A stretch of 5,322 nucleotides of DNA from Actinomycetota bacterium (GTDB lineage Bacteria > Actinomycetota > UBA4738): positions 37,254-42,575 of the forward strand of contig VAYG01000050.1 of NCBI GenBank assembly GCA_005885015.1, written 5' to 3'. The notes under the pieces are model-generated. The model saw nothing but the letters and a program-made list of their open reading frames with translations, was not told the DNA's origin and did not search any database. Of this stretch, positions 1-4,743 are shown piece by piece; within the stretch, counting starts at the first letter, position 1; each line of letters begins with the position of its first letter. Made by a program: the position numbers and the translations under genes.

Positions 1-1809
1 CAGGCTGACCTGCTTCAGTACCCGGGTCTCGGGGTTCATGGCCGACTCCCACAGCTGCTCCGCTTCCATCTCGGCCAGGCCCTTGAACCGCTGGATCTCC
101 ATCTTCTTCTGGCCGTTCGTCTTGCGCAGGTCGTCCAGCGCCTTGTCGTCGTGGACGTAGACGTACTTGCCGTCCATCTTCACCCGGTACAGCGGAGGCT
201 GGGCCACGTACACCTTCCCTCCGTCGATGAGGCTCTGCATGTGGCGGAAGAAGAAGGTGAGCAGCAGCGTCCGGATGTGCGCGCCGTCCACGTCGGCGTC
301 AGCCAGGATGGCGATCTTCCCGTATCGAGCCTTCGACAGGTCGAACTCGTCACCGATCCCGGTCCCGATGGCGCTGATCAACGCCTGGATCTCCAGGTTC
401 TCCAGGATCTTGTGTAGCCGCGCCTTCTCCACGTTCAAGATCTTTCCTCGGATCGGGAGGATGGCTTGATAGGACCGCTCCCGCGCCTGCTTGGCGCTTC
501 CCCCGGCCGAGTCGCCCTCCACGATGAAGATCTCGCAGACCTCGGGATCGGTCAGCTGGCAGTCGGCCAGTTTCCCCGGCAGCGACGTGGAATCGAGGAG
601 GCCCTTCCGCCGGGTGAGGTCGCGAGCCTGGCGGGCGGCCATCCTGGCCTTGGCCGCCTGCATGCACTTGCCCACGATTCGCTTGGCGTCTCCGGGGTGC
701 TCCTCGAGCCAGGTCATCAGCTGCGCGTTGACCGAGGTCTCCACGAAGGAGCGCATGTCGGTGTTGCCGAGCTTGGTCTTGGTCTGCCCTTCGAACTGGG
801 GTTCGTGGAGCTTGACCGCGACGATCCCGGTCAGCCCTTCCCGGATGTCCTCCCCGATGAGGTTCTCTTCCTTCTCCTTGAGGAGACCCTTCGACCTCGC
901 GTAGCGGTTGACCACGTTGGACAGCGCCTTCTTGAATCCCTCCTCGTGGGTTCCGCCTTCGTGAGTGTTAATAGTATTAGCAAAAGTGTGAATGGACTCG
1001 GCATAGCCGGTGTTCCATTGCATGGCCACTTCGACTTCGCTGCCGTCGCGTTCCTCGGTGAAGTGGATGATCCGGGCGTGCAGGCTCTCTTTCCCGTGGG
1101 ACAGGTGCTTGACGAAGTCGGCCAGACCCCCTGTCGCCTTGTAGACGCCCTTGACGGGTGGCTCCTGCCGCTCGTCGACGAGCGCGATCTCCACCCCGCG
1201 GGTCAGGAATGCCAGCTCCTGGAGACGCTCGGCCAGGACCTCGGCCTTGAACTGGGTCTCCTCGAAGATGTCCTCGTCGGGCCAGAAGGTGACGATGGTT
1301 CCGCTCTTGTTGCTCGCCTTCATCTTGCGCAGGCGCGACTTCGGAACCCCTCGTTCGAAGGTCTGCTGCCACACGGATCCGTCCCGGGCCACCTCGACCA
1401 CGAGGCGCCTGGACAGGGCGTTGACCACGGAAACGCCCACGCCATGAAGGCCGCCGGACACCGCGTAGGACTTGCCGCCGAACTTCCCGCCGGCGTGCAA
1501 CGTCGTCAGCACGACCTCCACCGCCGGACGCCGATCCTTCGCCTTCGGGATCGGCTTGACGGGGATCCCCCGCCCGTTGTCGGCGACCTGGCAGCCCCCA
1601 TCCGCGAGGAGGCGGACCACGATGCGAGTGCAGTAGCCGGCCAGCGCCTCGTCGATGGAGTTGTCCACGACCTCGTAAACGAGATGGTGGAGGCCTCGAG
1701 GGCCCGTGGTCCCGATGTACATGCCGGGCCGCCGGCGAACCGCCTCGAGGCCCTCCAGGACCGTGATGTCTGCAGACGTGTAGCTCGACTCGACTGGCCT
1801 GACCGCCAC
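1..1809 (-). CDS. gyrB: DNA gyrase subunit B, C-terminus cut by window edge
   Basis: Gyrase B is the ATPase and TOPRIM subunit of the A2B2 type IIA topoisomerase that introduces negative supercoils ahead of the fork. The frame is open without a stop through the left edge, giving 603 visible residues (610 from the alternative ATG at 1830). Numbering from the GTG: GHKL ATPase with E46/N50 in EVVDNSIDEA, D77 and G79/G81 in DNGRGIP, and the ATP lid GLHGVG at 120-125; transducer QTK loop Q342/K344; TOPRIM with E431 in EGDSAGGSA and D504/D506/D508 in DADVDGAHIRT; PPLYR at about 538-541; QLWE at 585-588. Only about 35-40 residues should be missing. R142 aligns with the Arg contacted by novobiocin in E. 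coli (R136). I chose GTG 1809 because GGAGGT lies 3 nt upstream; ATG 1830 would add MAADGGN but has no clear Shine-Dalgarno. There is no intein or frameshift. Identity is certain; only the start is open. Confidence 0.97.
   Translation of the reverse strand, partial: MAVRPVESSYTSADITVLEGLEAVRRRPGMYIGTTGPRGLHHLVYEVVDNSIDEALAGYCTRIVVRLLADGGCQVADNGRGIPVKPIPKAKDRRPAVEVVLTTLHAGGKFGGKSYAVSGGLHGVGVSVVNALSRRLVVEVARDGSVWQQTFERGVPKSRLRKMKASNKSGTIVTFWPDEDIFEETQFKAEVLAERLQELAFLTRGVEIALVDERQEPPVKGVYKATGGLADFVKHLSHGKESLHARIIHFTEERDGSEVEVAMQWNTGYAESIHTFANTINTHEGGTHEEGFKKALSNVVNRYARSKGLLKEKEENLIGEDIREGLTGIVAVKLHEPQFEGQTKTKLGNTDMRSFVETSVNAQLMTWLEEHPGDAKRIVGKCMQAAKARMAARQARDLTRRKGLLDSTSLPGKLADCQLTDPEVCEIFIVEGDSAGGSAKQARERSYQAILPIRGKILNVEKARLHKILENLEIQALISAIGTGIGDEFDLSKARYGKIAILADADVDGAHIRTLLLTFFFRHMQSLIDGGKVYVAQPPLYRVKMDGKYVYVHDDKALDDLRKTNGQKKMEIQRFKGLAEMEAEQLWESAMNPETRVLKQVSL
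964..993. other. AT-rich island inside gyrB
   Basis: Twenty-two of these 30 bases are A or T, in a gene whose third codon positions are otherwise almost all G or C. On the coding strand the conserved transducer motif HTFANTINTH uses ACT, TTT, GCT, AAT, ACT, ATT and ACT, while the codons on either side end in C or G. The island contains the odd-centred palindrome TAATAGTATTA (969-979) and the near-direct repeat AGTGTTAAT / AGTGTGAAT (964-972 and 985-993). The protein sequence is intact. Function, if any, is unknown. Confidence 0.6.
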
Positions 1810-1812
1810 GTT

Positions 1813-1818
1813 ACCTCC
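1813..1818 (-). promoter_or_regulatory. Shine-Dalgarno of gyrB (decides GTG start)
   Basis: The minus strand reads GGAGGT, followed by AAC and then GTG at 1809. The match to the anti-Shine-Dalgarno is essentially perfect, although the 3-4 nt spacing is shorter than usual. The upstream ATG at 1830 has no comparable motif; the nearest purine-rich candidate is GGTGGG about 10 nt before it. This favours the GTG start. Initiation at the ATG, with the GGAGGT falling inside the coding region, is not excluded. Confidence 0.6.
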
Positions 1819-1890
1819 GTCCGCCGCCATGCAAGCGGCGCCCACCCGCCGGGGAGGGATCGACCTGGGGAAGGAGTTTCAAGCCCTGAA

Positions 1891-1919
1891 ATTATACCAT
1901 CAGTAATGCCATCCGCCAG
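1891..1919 (-). promoter_or_regulatory. Putative extended -10 promoter of gyrB
   Basis: On the minus strand TATAAT (1896-1891) is a perfect housekeeping -10 hexamer. It is directly preceded by TGG, so it forms an extended -10 element TGgTATAAT. A weak -35 hexamer CTGGCG (3 of 6 matches to TTGACA) sits 17 bp upstream at 1914-1919. Transcription would start near 1884, leaving a leader of roughly 55-75 nt before gyrB. Such a T/A-rich hexamer is rare in this GC-rich sequence, and it lies in the gap where a promoter is expected. It suggests gyrB (and probably gyrA downstream) can be transcribed independently of the dnaN-recF-dciA unit. Confidence 0.65.
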
Positions 1920-1924
1920 GTAGC

Positions 1925-1957
1925 GGAGGCGCCCTCCAACGAGGGGGCCGGCCCCTC
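1925..1957 (-). terminator. Tandem G+C hairpins after dciA, possible U-less terminator
   Basis: Two inverted repeats follow each other at the end of dciA. The first (1941-1957) reads GAGGGGCCGGCCCCCTC on the minus strand: 8-bp arms with one extra C, almost no loop, and overlapping the TAG stop codon. The second (1925-1937) reads GGAGGGCGCCTCC, with 5-bp arms and a 3-nt loop. No run of T follows, so this is not a classical intrinsic terminator. GC-rich actinobacteria are thought to use some hairpins without U-tracts, and the position just upstream of the gyrB promoter fits attenuation or mRNA 3'-end protection. Function is inferred from position and symmetry only. Confidence 0.35.
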
Positions 1958-2334
1958 TACGATTGCCGTCCCCCGGCGGCTACCCCCACTCGCACCTCTG
2001 CCACCAGGTCCGATCCCAGGGCCGCGTTGGCCCGCCTCCGAACCTCCTGGGCGAGGAAGCGCACCTGGGTCGCCCAGGGTCCAGTGGAGGCTTCGACCAC
2101 CAGAACCTGCCCGTCCAGCCTGGCGGGGGAGCACTCCCGGCTCAGGGTGTCCCCGACGACCTCGGGCCATCGCCTGGCCAGCTCCCCCAGGGCCAACCCC
2201 GCCGACCAGGGGCGTCCCGCAGCCAGGACGTCGAGCACCGACCCCAGCGGCTCGGGCTCGTCGGACGAAGCCGAGCGCGATCGGGCGCCGCGACGGCCGG
2301 TCCCCTGGCGACCGCGCCGGCTACCGGCGGACAA
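1957..2334 (-). CDS. dciA: DUF721 / DciA-like replication protein
   Basis: A small DUF721-family protein of 125 residues. DciA is the proposed ancestral bacterial factor that loads or activates the replicative helicase DnaB in species lacking DnaC/DnaI; its position between recF and gyrB is typical of actinobacteria. After a basic, Arg/Ser/Gly-rich N-terminal tail (about residues 2-24), probably disordered, comes the compact family core. It includes LARRWPEVVG with W56, a Pro-Ala-Arg-Leu-Asp-Gly turn, the strand QVLVVEAS, and W87 in GPWATQVRFL. I chose the TTG at 2334 because a perfect AGGAGG lies 6 nt upstream; the frame remains open to another TTG at 2349 with no such site. The start lies inside recF, overlapping its last 14 nt, so translation is probably coupled. 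Family assignment is strong; the helicase-loader role is transferred from the family. Confidence 0.85.
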   Translation of the reverse strand: MSAGSRRGRQGTGRRGARSRSASSDEPEPLGSVLDVLAAGRPWSAGLALGELARRWPEVVGDTLSRECSPARLDGQVLVVEASTGPWATQVRFLAQEVRRRANAALGSDLVAEVRVGVAAGGRQS

Positions 2335-3409
2335 TCCGTCCCTCCTCAACGCACCACACCTCGGCGCCGGCGGGAACGTGAGACTCCTCGGGCACCGCGA
2401 TCATGACCTGGCCTCGTCCTGCCAGCCCCTCGGCCAGCCGCCGCCGCCGGTCCGGATCCAAGCCCGAGAACGGGTCGTCCAGCAGCAGGATCGGAGGCTC
2501 CCCGACCTCCTCCCGGACGGCCCCGGCCACCGCCAGACGAAGGGACAGGGCGGCTCCCCAGGCCTCCCCGTGCGAGGCGAATCCTCGGGCGGCCAACCCC
2601 TCGACCATGAGCTCGAGCTCGTCCCGGTGCGGACCCACCAGTGTGGTCCGCCGCACCAGCTCGTCCCCCCGTCGGGTCGCCAGGCGCTCGGAGAACTGCT
2701 GCTCCAGGCCCTCGCTGACCCCCTCTACCGACGGAACGTAGGTCACCCGGAGCGCTTCCTCGTGTCCAACGATCCGGTGGAACTCTTCGGCGGCCCGACC
2801 CGAGATCCGTTCCATGGCTTCTCTCCGCATGGCGGTCAGCGCCGTCCCGTGCGTGACCAGCTCCGCGTCCCACGCGGCTAGGTCGGGAGGCTCCCCGGGG
2901 CCGTCCCATTCCTTCAGGAGCCGGTTCCGCTGCCGCAGGACCCGCTCGTAGGCTCCCGCCAACCCGTCCTTCCCGGGCCACAGGATGGCCCCTGCCTCGT
3001 CCATGAACCTGCGGCGATGCTCCGGGTCGCCCAGCACCACCCGAAGGTCCTCGGGTCCGGAGAAGACCGCCCGCACGTGCCGGCGCAGATCCCTCTTCCG
3101 CCGGACCGCCGACCGGTTCAGCTGGACCCGGTTCGCCCCGCTGGACCGGACCTCGACCTCGATCAGGAACCGGCCGCCGCCCGCCTCCACCTCCCCACGC
3201 AAGAATGCCGACTCCGCTCCGGATCGAACCAGGGGCAGATCGCTGCTGACCCTCGGGGAGGTCAACCAGCACAGGTAGAACAGGGCCTCCAGGAGGTTGG
3301 TCTTCCCCCGCCCGTTGGGCCCCACGACGGCGCTGAGCCCCGGCCCCAACTCCAGGGAAACCTCGCGGTGGTTGCGGAAGTCGCGGATCTGCACCCAGGC
3401 AACGAGCAC
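2321..3409 (-). CDS. recF: DNA replication and repair protein RecF
   Basis: RecF is an SMC/ABC-like ATPase that works with RecO and RecR to load RecA at single-strand gaps and stalled forks. The 362-residue length is normal. Residues 8-14 (IRDFRNH) are the usual start motif, and Walker A is GPNGRGKT at 30-37. The conserved block FSGPEDLRVVLGDPEHRRRF lies at 116-135 and VGPHRDEL at 258-265. The ABC signature region ASHGEAWGAALSLRLA is at 278-293, and Walker B ILLLDD at 307-312 is followed by the D-loop SGLD at 315-318. The start is GTG at 3409, 9 nt after the dnaN stop, with only a weak GGGT upstream; it puts DFRN at residues 10-13, as in relatives, so translation is probably coupled to dnaN. 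The DDPFSGLD stretch differs from the more usual DDVxSELD, but the two acidic residues remain. Identity is secure. Confidence 0.96.
   Translation of the reverse strand: MLVAWVQIRDFRNHREVSLELGPGLSAVVGPNGRGKTNLLEALFYLCWLTSPRVSSDLPLVRSGAESAFLRGEVEAGGGRFLIEVEVRSSGANRVQLNRSAVRRKRDLRRHVRAVFSGPEDLRVVLGDPEHRRRFMDEAGAILWPGKDGLAGAYERVLRQRNRLLKEWDGPGEPPDLAAWDAELVTHGTALTAMRREAMERISGRAAEEFHRIVGHEEALRVTYVPSVEGVSEGLEQQFSERLATRRGDELVRRTTLVGPHRDELELMVEGLAARGFASHGEAWGAALSLRLAVAGAVREEVGEPPILLLDDPFSGLDPDRRRRLAEGLAGRGQVMIAVPEESHVPAGAEVWCVEEGRIVRR
2341..2346 (-). promoter_or_regulatory. Shine-Dalgarno of dciA inside recF
   Basis: The minus strand carries AGGAGG, 6 nt before the TTG at 2334. It lies within the last codons of recF (encoding the Glu-Glu-Gly of its C-terminus). 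The motif is optimal in sequence and spacing, which decides in favour of 2334 over the upstream TTG at 2349. It suggests that a strong ribosome site offsets a weak start codon. Confidence 0.75.
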
Positions 3410-3418
3410 GGACCCAGG

Positions 3419-4519
3419 CTAGCCCACCGGCGCCGGGAGCCGGACCGGCATGACGAGGTACACGAATGCTTCCTCGTCTCCCCGCATCACGGCCGGCTTC
3501 AAGCCGTCCCTCACCTCCACCTGCACCCGCTCTCCCGTCGCCGCGGTGAGCCCGTCCACGAGGTACCCGGGGTTGAACGCCGCGGTCAGGTCCTCGCCCT
3601 CGTACTTGGCCTCCACCACCTCGACCGCTCCACCCAGATCCGGCGAGGACGAGGAGAGCCGTACCCCCAGCGCGTTGAACTCCATCTTCACCGGCGAGCT
3701 CTCCCGCGCCAGCAACCCGACACGGCGAACCGCGTCGAGCAGCTGCTGGCGCGAGGCCGACAGCTGGTTCTCGTAGCGCTCGGGAAGGAGCTGCCGGTAG
3801 TGGGGGAACTCGCCCTCGATCAAGCGCGACGTCAAGGTCAGCGCGCCGATCCGGAACGCCACGTGGCTGTGCTCGACGAACAACTCGACCTGGCCCTTCT
3901 CCTCGCCGGCCGCGGCCCGTCCCGCCTCGGAGAGCGCCCGCTCGGGTACCAGCGCCTTGGCCTCGCCCTCGGCCGTCGCCGAGAGCTCTCGCACCGAGAG
4001 CCGGTAGGAGTCCGTCGCCGCCATGGTCAGGCCCTCCCGGCTGATCTCGAGCAGGACGCCGGTCAGGATCGGCCTGGGCTCGTCCCGGGAGGCGGCCCTG
4101 GTCACCTGGCCCACGCCCTCCGCGAAGCCCGCGCCCTCGACGGAGACCCGGGTCCCGCCAGGGTCGGCCAGGGCCGGGAAGTCCTCCGCCGGCAGGCACC
4201 GGACCGTGCCCTCGTAGTTGCTGCACACGATGCGGGCCTGCCCACCCTCCGCCTCGATCACCACCGGGGCCTGGTCGAAGCTCTTCACCATATCGGCGAG
4301 GAGCCGCGCGGGGATCAGGGTCACTCCTTCCTCCTGCACCTGCACGGGAAGGCGGAGCCGTGCGGACACCTCAAGGTCCGTGGTGGCCAGCACGAGCTCG
4401 CCCCCCGAGGCGTTCATCAACACGCCCGTGAGCGCCGGGATGCCGGGCCGGGAGGAGACCGCCCGCTGAACCGTCTGGAGGGCTTCGGAGAGCACGTCGC
4501 GGTCGCATTTCACCTTCAT
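3419..4519 (-). CDS. dnaN: DNA polymerase III beta subunit (sliding clamp)
   Basis: The beta clamp is a ring-shaped homodimer that encircles DNA and tethers polymerase III; it also docks many repair and regulatory partners. The gene is complete at 366 residues, the usual length, with the three repeated clamp domains at about 1-120, 125-245 and 250-366. Recognisable landmarks are ATTDLEVSARL (45-55), TDSYRLS (169-175), SRLIEGEFPHYRQLLP (231-246), FNPGYLVDGL (315-324) and the C-terminal YLVMPVRL (354-361), which lines the partner-binding pocket. Five extra residues (PAPVG) follow the MPVRL end. The start is ATG 4519, with GGGGAGG 6 nt upstream. The gene follows the putative origin and precedes recF by 9 nt, so the two are likely co-transcribed. 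I see no defects. Confidence 0.98.
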   Translation of the reverse strand: MKVKCDRDVLSEALQTVQRAVSSRPGIPALTGVLMNASGGELVLATTDLEVSARLRLPVQVQEEGVTLIPARLLADMVKSFDQAPVVIEAEGGQARIVCSNYEGTVRCLPAEDFPALADPGGTRVSVEGAGFAEGVGQVTRAASRDEPRPILTGVLLEISREGLTMAATDSYRLSVRELSATAEGEAKALVPERALSEAGRAAAGEEKGQVELFVEHSHVAFRIGALTLTSRLIEGEFPHYRQLLPERYENQLSASRQQLLDAVRRVGLLARESSPVKMEFNALGVRLSSSSPDLGGAVEVVEAKYEGEDLTAAFNPGYLVDGLTAATGERVQVEVRDGLKPAVMRGDEEAFVYLVMPVRLPAPVG

Positions 4520-4525
4520 AGCAAG

Positions 4526-4532
4526 CCTCCCC
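4526..4532 (-). promoter_or_regulatory. Shine-Dalgarno of dnaN
   Basis: GGGGAGG on the minus strand lies 6 nt before the ATG at 4519. The match is strong with ideal spacing, and it fixes the dnaN start at the codon that also aligns with the family N-terminus (MKVKCDRDVLSEAL). Confidence 0.8.
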
Positions 4533-4564
4533 GCCTATCTGCTGTCATCGATGTTTTCCAAACC

Positions 4565-4576
4565 AGTAGTAGTAGT
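4565..4576 (+). repeat. DnaA-trio array (AGT x4)
   Basis: The plus strand carries AGTAGTAGTAGT. Read 3'-to-5' away from the DnaA box, this gives three exact GAT trios followed by GAC. That is the motif on which DnaA is known to assemble on single-stranded DNA to open the origin in B. subtilis. The polarity relative to the box and to dnaN is the same as in that species. A chance triplet repeat is possible, but the combination with box, G+C cluster and position makes function likely. Confidence 0.72.
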
Positions 4577-4589
4577 GGGGGCCGCCCCC
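4577..4589. repeat. G+C cluster between DnaA box and trios
   Basis: Thirteen consecutive G/C bases (GGGGGCCGCCCCC on the plus strand) separate the perfect DnaA box from the triplet array. The five Gs and five Cs at its ends are complementary, so it could fold as a short hairpin with a 3-nt loop. A G+C-rich spacer at this place is part of the known unwinding system, but from memory the B. subtilis spacer is about half as long. Confidence 0.55.
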
Positions 4590-4598
4590 TGTGGACAA
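4590..4598 (-). promoter_or_regulatory. Perfect DnaA box TTGTCCACA
   Basis: The minus strand reads TTGTCCACA, the GC-rich actinobacterial version of the DnaA box (one change from TTATCCACA). It is the only perfect box in the gap. It points towards dnaN, in the same orientation as the trio-proximal boxes of B. subtilis, and directly abuts the G+C cluster and triplet array. It is expected to be bound by domain IV of the neighbouring DnaA. Confidence 0.8.
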
Positions 4599-4613
4599 GC
4601 GGCACACCCGCAG

Positions 4614-4630
4614 CGTATCGCGTGGATACG
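4614..4630. repeat. Short perfect inverted repeat in oriC region
   Basis: CGTATC and GATACG form perfect 6-bp arms around the 5-nt spacer GCGTG. The right arm overlaps the degenerate DnaA box. It could be an operator-like site for a dimeric protein or a chance palindrome; nothing else in the window identifies a binder. Confidence 0.4.
4621..4629 (-). promoter_or_regulatory. Degenerate DnaA box GTATCCACG
   Basis: The minus strand reads GTATCCACG, matching TTATCCACA at 7 of 9 positions, including the whole TATCCAC core. It has the same orientation as the perfect box and lies 31 bp upstream of it, close to three helical turns, so both would face the same side of the helix. It also overlaps one arm of a short inverted repeat. 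Binding is inferred only. Confidence 0.45.
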
Positions 4631-4743
4631 ACATCGCGAACGTGTGCATCGTCACGGGAAGGACCGGCGGCGCGGGTGGCCGGCGAAGATCCCATCGTGT
4701 CGGTTCGCCCTCCGTATCCCCCGCCGATCCCCACGGTTATGCC

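Larger units (their letters stand above)
4520..4743. other. oriC: Putative oriC, dnaA-dnaN intergenic region
   Basis: This 224-bp gap between dnaA and dnaN has no credible coding sequence and sits where oriC is found in many actinobacteria and Bacillus. On the dnaN-sense (minus) strand it holds, in order: a degenerate DnaA box GTATCCACG (4621-4629), a perfect box TTGTCCACA (4590-4598), a 13-bp G+C cluster (4577-4589), four ACT triplets (4565-4576), and an AT-richer patch (17 of 30 bases A/T at 4541-4570), then the dnaN ribosome site. This is the order of a basal origin-unwinding system. The dnaA-proximal part (about 4631-4743) shows no further clear box and no obvious terminator. I found no convincing dnaN promoter hexamers. 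Box density is low compared with Streptomyces or mycobacterial origins, so the region might be one part of a larger origin that extends upstream of dnaA. Confidence 0.75.

Noticed and set aside
1661..1669. TTGTCCACG, an 8-of-9 DnaA-box match inside gyrB
   Set aside because: It is simply the reverse complement of the codons for the conserved Val-Val-Asp-Asn of the GHKL motif, isolated from other boxes.
1..1830. Intein or frameshift in gyrB
   Set aside because: No long minus-strand frame covers gyrB from start to stop only because the gene leaves the window without a stop. Reading all codons from 1830 to 1 gives an uninterrupted GyrB with no insertion.
466..1923. Long plus-strand open frame (485 codons) opposite gyrB
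   Set aside because: It is antisense to an unmistakable gyrB with all catalytic motifs. Long antisense frames are expected in GC-rich genes, and its product has low-complexity, family-less composition.
2346..4226. Minus-strand open frame of 626 codons overlapping dnaN and recF
   Set aside because: It is the alternate frame of two verified genes, extremely rich in Gly/Arg/Pro/Ala, with no motif.
4534..4561. Possible dnaN promoter TTGGAA - 16 bp - GATAGG on the minus strand
   Set aside because: The implied transcript start would fall within or next to the ribosome binding site, and both hexamers are poor matches.
4554..4562. TTTTCCAAA on the plus strand as a further DnaA box
   Set aside because: It has two mismatches to TTATCCACA, one in the critical CCACA end, and opposite orientation. 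It is more likely just part of the AT-richer unwinding patch.
4516..4734. Possible 72-codon minus-strand gene in the dnaA-dnaN gap
   Set aside because: It would cover the DnaA box and triplet array and overlap the dnaN start. It has no family resemblance, and the gap is better explained as oriC.
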